Shown here: positions 1-5,888 of the stretch, one piece after another | Position numbering within the stretch: position 1 is the stretch's first letter | How the letters are laid out: every line of letters starts with the position of its first letter | Origin: Alcaligenaceae bacterium | GTDB lineage: Bacteria > Pseudomonadota > Gammaproteobacteria > Burkholderiales > Burkholderiaceae_B | Reading direction: 5' to 3' | Assembly: GCA_029265335.1 (NCBI GenBank) | Contig: JAJUJN010000030.1 | Location: 1-11,640 of the forward strand | Length of the DNA stretch: 11,640 nt | Notes under the pieces: generated by a model | Seen by the model: only the letters and a program-made list of their open reading frames with translations | The model's database searches: none | What the model was told of the DNA's origin: nothing | Program-made: the position numbers and the translations under genes

Positions 1-139
1 AATGGTGCTGCCGGGCGACAACGTGTCGATCGACGTCGAGCTGATCGCACCCATCGCCATGGAAGAAGGCCTGCGCTTTGCCATCCGTGAAGGCGGCCGC
101 ACCGTGGGCGCCGGCGTGGTGGCCAAGATCATCGCCTGA
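1..139 (+). CDS. tuf: Elongation factor Tu, C-terminal 45 residues (partial, 5' end outside window)
   Basis: EF-Tu is the GTPase that delivers aminoacyl-tRNA to the ribosomal A site in the cytoplasm. Only the end of its C-terminal beta-barrel domain is present. The reading frame starts at base 2 and runs [20 protein letters not shown], then [18 protein letters not shown], ending KIIA with TGA at 137-139. The [16 protein letters not shown] stretch is a near-invariant EF-Tu signature. The position directly before rpsJ fits the usual str-to-S10 arrangement (rpsL-rpsG-fusA-tuf), so fusA is expected just upstream; that is inference. Many betaproteobacteria carry two tuf copies, and the sequence cannot tell which one this is. 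The GTP-binding domain is outside the window. Confidence 0.97.
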   Translation, partial: MVLPGDNVSIDVELIAPIAMEEGLRFAIREGGRTVGAGVVAKIIA

Positions 140-161
140 TCCAGCCCTACTTTCGCTTCTA

Positions 162-182
162 CCCGGGCGCCCGTCGCCCGGG
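162..182 (+). repeat. Inverted repeat (hairpin 1) between tuf and rpsJ
   Basis: The arms CCCGGGCG (162-169) and CGCCCGGG (175-182) are perfectly complementary over 8 bp, with the 5-base loop CCCGT. No T-run follows. The next hairpin begins at the very next base, so the two stems could stack on each other in the transcript. It may stabilise the tuf 3' end or form part of a leader for rpsJ; the sequence alone does not decide. Confidence 0.6.
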
Positions 183-214
183 GATGCTGCCTCAGGCAGC
201 ATCTTTCGTTCTTT
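183..214 (+). terminator. Terminator-like hairpin 22 bases before rpsJ (possible attenuator)
   Basis: The arms GATGCTGCC (183-191) and GGCAGCATC (195-203) pair perfectly over 9 bp around the 3-base loop TCA. They are followed by TTTCGTTCTTT (204-214), 8 of 11 bases T. This has the form of a Rho-independent terminator with an interrupted U-tract. Only 21 bases separate it from the rpsJ start, so no separate rpsJ promoter fits downstream. If it ends transcription it must do so partially, acting as an attenuator between tuf and rpsJ. Otherwise it is a processing or stability hairpin. Confidence 0.5.
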
Positions 215-224
215 GGGAAAATTC

Positions 225-536
225 ATGAAAAAGCAGAAAATCCGTATCCGCCTGAAAGCCTTCGATTACAAACTCATCGATCAGTCGGCTTCGGAAATTG
301 TCGATACCGCCAAGCGCACCGGCGCCGTCGTGCGCGGCCCCGTGCCCCTGCCCACCCGTATTCAGCGCTACGACGTTCTGCGTTCGCCGCACGTGAACAA
401 GTCTTCGCGAGATCAGTTCGAGATCCGCACGCACCAGCGTCTGATGGACATCGTTGATCCCACCGACAAAACCGTCGACGCTCTCATGCGTCTCGACCTG
501 CCGGCTGGTGTCGACGTAGAAATCGCTCTGCAGTAA
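225..536 (+). CDS. rpsJ: 30S ribosomal protein S10
   Basis: S10 is a head protein of the 30S subunit; in many bacteria it also binds NusB in antitermination and can contact NusG. The 103-residue product starts [19 protein letters not shown] and carries [17 protein letters not shown] (about residues 33-49) and [17 protein letters not shown] (about 64-80), both hallmark S10 motifs. Its length matches the family (about 103). The frame is open further upstream to 78, but similarity begins at the ATG at 225, and that start has a weak GGGAAA Shine-Dalgarno at 215-220. In E. coli S10 is the first gene of one continuous operon; here it is separated from rplC by 382 bases, so it is probably transcribed with tuf. 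Confidence 0.98.
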   Translation: MKKQKIRIRLKAFDYKLIDQSASEIVDTAKRTGAVVRGPVPLPTRIQRYDVLRSPHVNKSSRDQFEIRTHQRLMDIVDPTDKTVDALMRLDLPAGVDVEIALQ

Positions 537-542
537 TTCTGA

Positions 543-577
543 ACGACCGTTTGTGCTGCAGTCGCGCCAACGGTCGT
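543..577 (+). repeat. 9-bp perfect inverted repeat just downstream of rpsJ
   Basis: The arms ACGACCGTT (543-551) and AACGGTCGT (569-577) are perfectly complementary, with a 17-base loop, 6 bases after the rpsJ stop. No T-run follows, so it is not a normal intrinsic terminator. It could protect the 3' end of a tuf-rpsJ transcript, or be a protein-binding dyad upstream of the rplC promoter at 631. Confidence 0.45.
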
Positions 578-630
578 ATCGGCAAAAGGCGTCGGGCAAC
601 ATGAAGCCGGCGCCACCGCCTCCCCGCCCC

Positions 631-660
631 TTGCCATACTCCCCGTCGAAGTGCTACACT
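631..660 (+). promoter_or_regulatory. Candidate sigma70 promoter for rplC-rpsQ
   Basis: The -35 box TTGCCA (631-636) matches consensus at 5 of 6 positions. The -10 box TACACT (655-660) matches at 4 of 6, and the spacer is 18 bases. Transcription would start near 667, giving a 5' leader of about 250 bases before rplC. The placement in an otherwise unexplained gap, upstream of a hairpin series, supports the call. It rests on sequence only. Confidence 0.5.
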
Positions 661-753
661 TTCAGGCTTGCCATTTCTAGCATGAAAGATTGTGCCCGGG
701 CGTGCAAGGCGGTTGGGTGAGGTTTTGTGTTTGTAGTGGCAAATTCTGTGTAA

Positions 754-909
754 ACAGCCGCGATGTCAGCTCGCCATCTTGGCGGGCTGCCTGTCATGGG
801 CGGGTGTGTTGCCTCCAAGCTACTTTTTTGGCTTGCGCCTGGGTAACTCCAGGCGTTTGGCGTCATTCCCGACATCAATTTAGCCCCGGCCAATCGTAGC
901 CGGGAATTG
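754..909 (+). promoter_or_regulatory. Structured leader RNA upstream of rplC (four hairpins)
   Basis: Hairpin A: CAGCTCGCC (767-775) with GGCGGGCTG (781-789), 9 bp with one G-U pair, extended by ACAG (754-757) with CTGT (791-794). Hairpin B: CAAGC (816-820) with GCTTG (831-835), whose loop holds six T (824-829). Hairpin C starts at the next base: CGCCTGG (836-842) with CCAGGCG (849-855), 7 bp, loop GTAACT. Hairpin D: CAATT (876-880) with AATTG (905-909) and CCCGGC (885-890) with GCCGGG (899-904), separated by a TAGC bulge; it reaches the first G of the rplC Shine-Dalgarno. E. coli L4 represses its own operon through a leader before rpsJ. A comparable role before rplC is inference from position and structure. 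Confidence 0.45.
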
Positions 910-918
910 GAGAAAAAA

Positions 919-1605
919 ATGTCGAATCCGACATCCACGCCTGCCGCTCACCGGCTGGGTCTGGTGGGTCGCAAGGTTGGCATGACCCGCGTGTTTACCG
1001 ACGAAGGCGAGTCCATCCCGGTAACCGTGCTGGACGTGTCGGGCAACCGTGTGGCTCAAGTGAAGTCGCCCGAAACCGACGGCTATGCCGCGGTGCAGCT
1101 GGCCTTCGGTCAGCGGCGCGCCTCGCGCGTGAACAAGGCGCAGGTCGGTCACTACGCCAAGGCGGGCATCGAAGCCCCCAGCGTGCTCAACGAGTTCCGG
1201 CTCGATCCTGCCAAGCTTGCCGAGCTCGAGCCCGGTTCCGAGGTCAAGGTTGAGGCCATCTTCGCCGAAGGCGAGAAGGTCGACGTCACCGGCATCACCC
1301 TCGGTAAGGGTTTCGCGGGCACCATCAAGCGCCACCATTTCCAGGGTTCGCGCCGTTCGCACGGTAACTCGCGTGCTCACCGCAAGCCGGGCTCCATCGG
1401 CCAAGCCCAGGATCCGGGTCGCGTGTTTCCGGGCAAGAAAATGGCCGGCCACATGGGCAATGTCAAGCGCACCATTCAAAACCTCGACATCATCCGCGTG
1501 GATGCCGAGCGCGGGTTGCTGTTGGTGCGTGGCGCCGTTCCGGGTCATGCGGGTGGCGATGTGATCGTTCGTCCCGCCGTCAAGGCCGTTGGCAAGGGGG
1601 CGTAA
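919..1605 (+). CDS. rplC: 50S ribosomal protein L3
   Basis: L3 is an early-assembly 23S rRNA binder whose central extension reaches towards the peptidyl transferase centre. The 228-residue product has [13 protein letters not shown] at about 14-26, [13 protein letters not shown] at about 129-141, and the tip loop [20 protein letters not shown] at 158-177. Gln164 in that loop aligns with E. coli Gln150, the PrmB methylation site. It is longer than the 209-residue E. coli protein, partly through a 12-residue N-terminal lead ([12 protein letters not shown]) that I also associate with Alcaligenaceae. The ATG at 919 is preferred to an in-frame TTG at 907, because GGAG (909-912) sits 6 bases before the ATG and overlaps that TTG. 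It heads the second transcription unit; its stop overlaps the rplD start by one base (TAATG). Confidence 0.98.
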   Translation: MSNPTSTPAAHRLGLVGRKVGMTRVFTDEGESIPVTVLDVSGNRVAQVKSPETDGYAAVQLAFGQRRASRVNKAQVGHYAKAGIEAPSVLNEFRLDPAKLAELEPGSEVKVEAIFAEGEKVDVTGITLGKGFAGTIKRHHFQGSRRSHGNSRAHRKPGSIGQAQDPGRVFPGKKMAGHMGNVKRTIQNLDIIRVDAERGLLLVRGAVPGHAGGDVIVRPAVKAVGKGA

Positions 1606-2237
1606 TGGAAATCAAGCTACTTAACGAACAAGGTGAATCGAGCAGCACGGTCACGGCTGCCGATACCGTTTTTGGTCGCGAGTTCAACGAAGCGCTGGTG
1701 CACCAGGTGGTAGTGGCCTATCAAGCCAACGCCCGCTCGGGTAACCGTGCCCAAAAAGACCGCTCCGAAAGGAATCATTCCACGCGTAAGCCGTGGCGTC
1801 AGAAGGGCACAGGTCGTGCGCGCGCCGGTTCCACGGCGTCGCCGTTGTGGCGTGGGGGTGGTCGGATTTTCCCCAACTCGCCCGACGAGAACTTCAGCCA
1901 GAAGGTCAATAAGAAGATGTATCGCGCCGGGGTTCGCGCCATTTTGTCGCAACTCGCCCGCGAAGAGCGCATCGCCGTGATCGAGAACTTCTCGCTCGAC
2001 ACGCCCAAGACCAAGGCGGCTGCCACCAAGCTCAAGGCTCTCGGCCTGGGCGACGCCTCGTCGTCGGTGCTCATCATTACCGATTCCTTCGACGAGAACC
2101 TTTATCTCGCTACGCGCAACCTGCCCCATGTGGCGGTTGTCGAGCCGCGTTACGCCGATCCGCTGTCACTGATCCACTACAAAAATGTGTTGATCACCCG
2201 CCCGGCCATCGCGCAACTCGAGGAGATGCTCGGATGA
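1605..2237 (+). CDS. rplD: 50S ribosomal protein L4
   Basis: L4 is an early-assembly 23S rRNA binder whose long loop lines the narrow part of the peptide exit tunnel. In gammaproteobacteria it also represses the S10 operon. The 210-residue product shows the tunnel loop at about residues 43-95, with [18 protein letters not shown] (59-76) and [18 protein letters not shown] (80-97), followed by the Rossmann-like C-terminal half ([20 protein letters not shown]). The start overlaps the rplC stop by one base, and AAGGGGG (1594-1600) lies 4 bases upstream, so it is probably translated by coupling. Whether this L4 binds the leader upstream of rplC cannot be read from the protein sequence. Confidence 0.98.
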   Translation: MEIKLLNEQGESSSTVTAADTVFGREFNEALVHQVVVAYQANARSGNRAQKDRSERNHSTRKPWRQKGTGRARAGSTASPLWRGGGRIFPNSPDENFSQKVNKKMYRAGVRAILSQLAREERIAVIENFSLDTPKTKAAATKLKALGLGDASSSVLIITDSFDENLYLATRNLPHVAVVEPRYADPLSLIHYKNVLITRPAIAQLEEMLG

Positions 2238-2557
2238 ACGGCCAAGTGCAAACCAAACTGTCCAAGGAACGCCTGTACAAGGTGCTCTTGGCGCCGATCG
2301 TGACCGAAAAGGCCACCTTCATCGCCGACAAGCACCAGCACATCGCTTTCCGTATTACGCCCGACGCCACCAAGACCGAGGTCAAGGCCGCAGTCGAGCT
2401 GCTCTTCAAAGCCGAGGTCGATTCGGTTCAAGTGCTCAACGTCAAAGGCAAGCCCAAGCGCTTCGGCCGTTTCATGGGTCGTCGTCGCAACGAGCGCAAG
2501 GCCTACGTTGCACTGAAAGAAGGCCAGGAACTCGACTTCTCGCAGGAGGTGAAGTAA
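2234..2557 (+). CDS. rplW: 50S ribosomal protein L23
   Basis: L23 sits at the tunnel exit and docks trigger factor, SRP and SecY. The product is 107 residues with the family core [18 protein letters not shown] (about 11-28), the central segment [20 protein letters not shown], and the basic region [20 protein letters not shown]. The E. coli protein is about 100 residues and begins shortly before the same core, so the first ten residues ([10 protein letters not shown]) are a short lead. The ATG at 2234 overlaps the rplD stop (ATGA) and has AGGAG at 2221-2225, which supports it. The 4-base overlap implies translational coupling to rplD. Confidence 0.97.
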   Translation: MNGQVQTKLSKERLYKVLLAPIVTEKATFIADKHQHIAFRITPDATKTEVKAAVELLFKAEVDSVQVLNVKGKPKRFGRFMGRRRNERKAYVALKEGQELDFSQEVK

Positions 2558-3388
2558 ATGGCACTCGTTAAACTGAAGCCGACCTCACCCGGTCGTCGTT
2601 CCATGGTGAAGGTAACGCATCGGCACCTGCACAAGGGTGAGCCGTATGCACCCCTGCTTCAAAAGCAGATCCAGAACGCCGGTCGCAACAATGTGGGGCA
2701 CATCACCACGCGTCATCGTGGTGGCGGCAACAAACATCATTACCGTATCGTCGACTTCCGTCGCAACAAAGACAACATCCCGGCCAAGGTCGAGCGCATC
2801 GAATACGACCCCAACCGTACGGCGCACATCGCACTGCTGTGCTACGCCGACGGCGAACGTCGCTACATTCTTGCGCCCCGCGGTCTGGCGGTAGGCGCCA
2901 CGTTGATCTCGGGCAGCGAAGCCCCGATCCGCGCTGGCAATACGCTGCCAATTCGCAACATTCCGGTTGGCACCACCATCCACTGCATCGAGATGGTTCC
3001 CGGCAAGGGCGGTCAACTGGCTCGTTCGGCTGGCGCCTCGGCGGTGCTGCTGGCTCGTGAAGGCTCTCACGCCCAGGTGCGTCTGCGCTCCGGCGAGGTG
3101 CGTCGTGTGCATATCGAATGCCGCGCCACCGTGGGTGTAGTGAGCAACGAAGAGCACAGCCTGCGCCAAATCGGCAAGGCCGGCGCCACTCGCTGGCGCG
3201 GTATCCGGCCCACGGTTCGTGGCGTTGCCATGAACCCGATCGATCACCCCCACGGTGGTGGTGAAGGCCGTACCGGTGAAGGTCGTGTGCCGGTGAGTCC
3301 CTGGGGTGTTCCCACCAAGGGTTACAAGACCCGTCGTAACAAGCGGACGAACAGTATGATCGTCGTCCAGCGACGCAAGCGCAAGTAA
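2558..3388 (+). CDS. rplB: 50S ribosomal protein L2
   Basis: L2 binds 23S rRNA near the peptidyl transferase centre and bridges to the 30S subunit. The 276-residue product is close to the E. coli length (273). It has [20 protein letters not shown] at about 42-61, the KOW-like core, and [19 protein letters not shown] at 222-240. His230 corresponds to E. coli His229, a residue required for normal peptidyl transferase activity. The ATG directly abuts the rplW stop (TAA 2555-2557), and a near-perfect AGGAGGT Shine-Dalgarno at 2544-2550 lies 7 bases upstream, the strongest in this part of the cluster. The very basic C-terminus (QRRKRK) is typical. Confidence 0.99.
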   Translation: MALVKLKPTSPGRRSMVKVTHRHLHKGEPYAPLLQKQIQNAGRNNVGHITTRHRGGGNKHHYRIVDFRRNKDNIPAKVERIEYDPNRTAHIALLCYADGERRYILAPRGLAVGATLISGSEAPIRAGNTLPIRNIPVGTTIHCIEMVPGKGGQLARSAGASAVLLAREGSHAQVRLRSGEVRRVHIECRATVGVVSNEEHSLRQIGKAGATRWRGIRPTVRGVAMNPIDHPHGGGEGRTGEGRVPVSPWGVPTKGYKTRRNKRTNSMIVVQRRKRK

Positions 3389-3398
3389 GAGGCGAACC

Positions 3399-3674
3399 AT
3401 GTCACGTTCGATCAAGAAAGGTCCGTTTGTCGACGCATATCTCCTCAAGAAAGTGGAGGCTGCGTCCGGCGGCAAAGAGAAGAAGCCGATCAAAATCTGG
3501 TCGCGCCGCTCAACCATCCTGCCCGAGTTCATCGGGCTCACATTCGCCGTTCACAACGGTCGTCAGCATGTTCCCGTGTATGTCAACGAGAACATGGTGG
3601 GCCATAAGTTCGGTGAGTTCGCACTGACCCGCACGTTCAAGGGTCATGCGGCAGACAGAAAGTCCCGGAGGTAA
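3399..3674 (+). CDS. rpsS: 30S ribosomal protein S19
   Basis: S19 is in the 30S head next to S13, close to the A-site tRNA and the subunit bridges. The 91 residues match the family length and begin [20 protein letters not shown]. Further signatures are [19 protein letters not shown] (mid-protein) and [19 protein letters not shown], followed by [10 protein letters not shown] at the end. A GAGG Shine-Dalgarno (3389-3392) directly follows the rplB stop. The stop codon is embedded in the rplV Shine-Dalgarno sequence, which ties translation of the two genes together. Confidence 0.99.
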   Translation: MSRSIKKGPFVDAYLLKKVEAASGGKEKKPIKIWSRRSTILPEFIGLTFAVHNGRQHVPVYVNENMVGHKFGEFALTRTFKGHAADRKSRR

Positions 3675-3677
3675 GCC

Positions 3678-4019
3678 ATGCAGAACGGTAACGATACTGC
3701 TGCCGCCGTGCGCGGTGTGCGTGTTTCCGCGCAGAAGGCTCGCCTGGTGGCCGACATGATTCGTGGCAAGCCGGTTGAGCAGGCGCTCAACATTCTTGCC
3801 TTCACGCCCAAGAAGTCGGCGGGAATCATTCGCAAGGTCGTGGAGTCGGCAATTGCCAACGCTGAACACAACGATGGCGCCGACATCGACGAACTGAAGG
3901 TGAAAACCATCCAAGTCGACAAAGCCACCTCCCTGAAACGCTTCCGCCCTCGCGCCAAAGGTCGCGGCGTGAAGATCGAAAAGCAGACTTGCCACATCGT
4001 GGTCAAGGTCGGCGTTTAA
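3678..4019 (+). CDS. rplV: 50S ribosomal protein L22
   Basis: L22 contacts all 23S rRNA domains, and its beta-hairpin forms part of the exit-tunnel constriction. The 113-residue product contains [20 protein letters not shown] (14-33), [11 protein letters not shown] (55-65) and the hairpin region [18 protein letters not shown] (80-97). The LKR at 86-88 aligns with the MKR of E. coli residues 82-84, whose deletion gives macrolide resistance; the segment is intact here. The first ten residues before RGVRVS are a variable lead. The ATG lies 3 bases after the rpsS stop, with GGAGGT (3667-3672) overlapping that stop, so coupled translation is very likely. Confidence 0.98.
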   Translation: MQNGNDTAAAVRGVRVSAQKARLVADMIRGKPVEQALNILAFTPKKSAGIIRKVVESAIANAEHNDGADIDELKVKTIQVDKATSLKRFRPRAKGRGVKIEKQTCHIVVKVGV

Positions 4020-4028
4020 GGAGTCACG

Positions 4029-4832
4029 ATGGGACAGAAAATTCACCCGACCGGCTTTCGCCTGGCAGTCACCCGCAACTGGACGTCGCGCTGGTACGCA
4101 GAAGACCGCGCCTACCGCGACATGCTCATCCAAGATACGCAGGTGCGCGAGTATCTCAAGAAGAAACTCAAGAACGCCTCGGTGGGCCGGGTCATTATCG
4201 AGCGTCCTGCCAAGAACGCCCGCATCACCATCTATTCGGCGCGTCCGGGTGTGGTGATCGGCAAGAAAGGCGAAGACATCGAGAATCTCAAGGTTGATCT
4301 GCAGCGCCTCATGGGCGTGCCTGTGCACGTCAACATCGAGGAAATCCGCAAGCCCGAGGTCGACGCTCAGCTGATCGCAGCCTCGATCGCTCAGCAGCTC
4401 GAAAAGCGCATCATGTTCCGCCGCGCCATGAAGCGCGCCATGCAGAACGCCATGCGTTTGGGCGCCCAGGGCATCAAGATCATGAGCGCAGGCCGCCTCA
4501 ACGGCATCGAAATCGCCCGTAGCGAGTGGTATCGCGAAGGCCGTGTGCCGCTGCATACGCTGCGCGCACACATCGATTACGGTACAGCCGAAGCGCACAC
4601 CACGTACGGCATCATCGGCATCAAAGTGTGGGTCTACAAAGGTGACAACCTCACCAATGCCGACCTCATCGCAGCCGACACGCCGCGTGAAGATGAACGC
4701 CGCCCTCGTCGTGGTCCACGAGGAGATCGTCCGGGTGGTCGCCCGGGTGGTCGTCCCGGACGTGGCCCCCGTAGAACCGAAAGCAAACCGGCTGGCGCTG
4801 AGGCTGCCCCCGCCGGCAAAGACGGAGAATAA
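4029..4832 (+). CDS. rpsC: 30S ribosomal protein S3 with long Arg/Gly/Pro-rich tail
   Basis: S3 lies at the mRNA entry channel and, with S4 and S5, provides ribosomal helicase activity. The 267-residue product begins [18 protein letters not shown] and has a type II KH domain with GKKG at 78-81. Arg131, Arg132 and Lys135 align with the E. coli helicase residues, and the C-terminal domain contains [17 protein letters not shown]. It is about 34 residues longer than the 233-residue E. coli protein. The extra part (from about 219) is low-complexity and rich in R, G and P, with three RPGG-type repeats at residues 234-245, then an Ala/Glu-rich end. The Shine-Dalgarno AAGGAG (4018-4023) overlaps the rplV stop. 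Confidence 0.98.
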   Translation: MGQKIHPTGFRLAVTRNWTSRWYAEDRAYRDMLIQDTQVREYLKKKLKNASVGRVIIERPAKNARITIYSARPGVVIGKKGEDIENLKVDLQRLMGVPVHVNIEEIRKPEVDAQLIAASIAQQLEKRIMFRRAMKRAMQNAMRLGAQGIKIMSAGRLNGIEIARSEWYREGRVPLHTLRAHIDYGTAEAHTTYGIIGIKVWVYKGDNLTNADLIAADTPREDERRPRRGPRGDRPGGRPGGRPGRGPRRTESKPAGAEAAPAGKDGE

Positions 4833-4834
4833 GC

Positions 4835-5251
4835 ATGCTGCAGCCAGCACGCAGAAAATACCGCAAGGAGCACAAAGGCCGTAACACCGGCCTGGCCACT
4901 CGCGGTACCAACGTTTCGTTCGGCGAGTTCGGGCTCAAGGCCACCGGCCGAGGCCGGCTCACCGCACGTCAGATCGAAGCCGCTCGCCGGGCCATCAACC
5001 GTCATATCAAACGTGGCGGACGGGTCTGGATTCGAGTGTTTCCCGATAAGCCCATTTCGCAGAAACCCGCGGAAGTCCGCATGGGTAACGGCAAGGGCAA
5101 CCCCGAGTTCTGGGTTGCCGAGATTCAGCCGGGCAAGATGATTTACGAAATGGAAGGCGTCAGCGAGGAATTGGCTCGCGAAGCTTTCCGCCTGGCCGCT
5201 GCGAAACTGCCGATCTCGACCGTGTTTGTCACGCGTCAGCTCGGCGCCTGA
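4835..5251 (+). CDS. rplP: 50S ribosomal protein L16
   Basis: L16 binds late in 50S assembly and helps position the A-site tRNA near the peptidyl transferase centre. The 138-residue product contains [19 protein letters not shown] (1-19), the signature [20 protein letters not shown] (33-52), and [20 protein letters not shown] (65-84). Arg82 aligns with E. coli Arg81, the residue hydroxylated by RoxA/YcfD-type oxygenases; the one-residue offset comes from an extra residue near position 23. The ATG is 2 bases after the rpsC stop, with GGAG at 4824-4827. Length and motifs are normal. Confidence 0.99.
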   Translation: MLQPARRKYRKEHKGRNTGLATRGTNVSFGEFGLKATGRGRLTARQIEAARRAINRHIKRGGRVWIRVFPDKPISQKPAEVRMGNGKGNPEFWVAEIQPGKMIYEMEGVSEELAREAFRLAAAKLPISTVFVTRQLGA

Positions 5252-5271
5252 GGCCACCGGAGGAATTTGTC

Positions 5272-5469
5272 ATGAAAGCCAGCGAACTCCGCAACAAGGA
5301 TATGGCCGAGCTCAAAACCGAGCTCGAAAGCCTGCTGAAGGCGCATTTCAGCCTGCGCATGCAGGCCGCCACTCAGCAATTGTCCAACACCAGCCAGCTG
5401 GGCAAGGTGCGCCGCGATATCGCTCGCGTGCGTACCGTGATGCGCCAGAAGGCAGGGGGTCTAGCATGA
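5272..5469 (+). CDS. rpmC: 50S ribosomal protein L29
   Basis: L29 is a small helical protein beside L23 at the tunnel exit, part of the docking surface for trigger factor and SRP. The 65 residues begin [20 protein letters not shown] and carry the [19 protein letters not shown] motif, then [17 protein letters not shown], consistent with the family's two-helix antiparallel fold. The length is typical. GGAGG (5259-5263) lies 8 bases before the ATG. The stop overlaps the rpsQ start (ATGA at 5466-5469), so the two genes are coupled. Confidence 0.98.
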   Translation: MKASELRNKDMAELKTELESLLKAHFSLRMQAATQQLSNTSQLGKVRRDIARVRTVMRQKAGGLA

Positions 5470-5786
5470 GCACTGCAACCGAAAGCACTGCAACTGAAAC
5501 CACGGCAACCGAGGCGCGAAGCCAGGCGCCTGCCAAACGCCAGCGCAAGCTGGTGGGCAAGGTTGTCAGCAACAAGATGGATAAAACCGTGGTGGTTCGT
5601 GTCGAACGCCGCGTCAAGCATCCCTTGTTGGGCAAGTTCATCGTTCGCTCGGGCAAGTACAAAGCCCACGACGAGAACAACCAGTACAACGAAGGCGATA
5701 TCGTCGAAATCTCCGAAGGTCGCCCGATCTCTCGCCATAAGGCTTGGTCGGTCACCCGTTTGGTAGAAGCGGCGCGCGTCATCTGA
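5466..5786 (+). CDS. rpsQ: 30S ribosomal protein S17 with repeat-bearing N-terminal extension
   Basis: S17 is a primary 16S rRNA binder of the 30S body with an OB fold. The core begins about residue 26 ([19 protein letters not shown]), followed by [20 protein letters not shown] and [20 protein letters not shown]. The whole protein is 106 residues against 84 in E. coli. The extra N-terminal part is M followed by [15 protein letters not shown], encoded by three tandem 15-base units (5469-5513), then a basic linker. The ATG at 5466 overlaps the rpmC stop by 4 bases and has AGGGGGT (5454-5460) 5 bases upstream, so the extension is probably translated. No in-frame ATG lies between it and the core. 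It is the last gene of the second unit. Confidence 0.96.
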   Translation: MSTATESTATETTATEARSQAPAKRQRKLVGKVVSNKMDKTVVVRVERRVKHPLLGKFIVRSGKYKAHDENNQYNEGDIVEISEGRPISRHKAWSVTRLVEAARVI

Positions 5787-5799
5787 GTTTTACTGTTTT

Positions 5800-5825
5800 G
5801 GGCCGCCGTTGCAGATTGGCGGCTC
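5800..5825 (+). repeat. GC-rich hairpin after rpsQ
   Basis: GCCGCC (5802-5807) pairs with GGCGGC (5818-5823), and a G-C plus a G-U pair extend the stem to 8 bp around a 10-base loop. There is no T-run on the 3' side; the T-rich stretch lies upstream (GTTTTACTGTTTT). It is more likely a 3'-end stability or Rho-associated structure than an intrinsic terminator. On the minus strand the upstream T-rich stretch would not help either, since no gene converges here. Confidence 0.4.
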
Positions 5826-5834
5826 AACCATGTT

Positions 5835-5856
5835 CGGCAGCGCATCAGCGCTGCCG
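5835..5856 (+). repeat. Strong 9-bp hairpin just upstream of the rplN promoter
   Basis: CGGCAGCGC (5835-5843) and GCGCTGCCG (5848-5856) pair perfectly over 9 bp with the 4-base loop ATCA. It ends 3 bases before the -35 box at 5860. No T-run follows, so intrinsic termination is unlikely. It may mark the 3' end of the rplC-rpsQ transcript, or act as a DNA dyad beside the promoter. Confidence 0.5.
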
Positions 5857-5859
5857 GGC

Positions 5860-5888
5860 TTGCGATAACTCCCTTTTCGGGGTAGAAT
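5860..5888 (+). promoter_or_regulatory. Candidate sigma70 promoter for the rplN (spc) operon
   Basis: The -35 box TTGCGA (5860-5865) matches consensus at 4 of 6 positions. The -10 box TAGAAT (5883-5888) matches at 5 of 6, and the spacer is the ideal 17 bases. This is the best-looking promoter in the window. Transcription would begin near 5895, in or next to a pyrimidine-rich stretch (CTCTCTTTCC), leaving a leader of about 300 bases before rplN. A separate spc promoter also exists in E. coli, though with a much shorter gap. Confidence 0.65.

Larger units (their letters stand above)
537..918 (+). other. Long intergenic region rpsJ-rplC (promoter plus structured leader)
   Basis: This 382-base spacer has no convincing protein gene. 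In order it contains an inverted repeat just after rpsJ (543-577), a sigma70-like promoter (631-660) and a probable leader from about 667 to 918 with four hairpins visible by eye (754-794, 816-835, 836-855, 876-909). It also contains the 8-base direct repeat CTTGCCAT at 630-637 and 667-674. In E. coli rplC follows rpsJ closely, so this gap is a lineage-specific split of the operon. A 12-codon ORF at 682-720 has no Shine-Dalgarno sequence and is not called. Confidence 0.75.

Noticed and set aside
682..720. 12-codon ORF (MKDCARACKAVG) in the rplC leader, possible leader peptide
   Set aside because: No Shine-Dalgarno sequence precedes it, the start is only about 15 bases from the presumed transcript start, and there is no run of regulatory codons. 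Too weak to call.
3510..4850. Long minus-strand open frame (446 codons) opposite rpsS, rplV and rpsC
   Set aside because: It lies wholly opposite three certain ribosomal genes. The composition (Ala/Asp/His/Arg-rich, no recognisable domain) is what reverse reading of GC-biased codons produces, and it has no supporting start signal.
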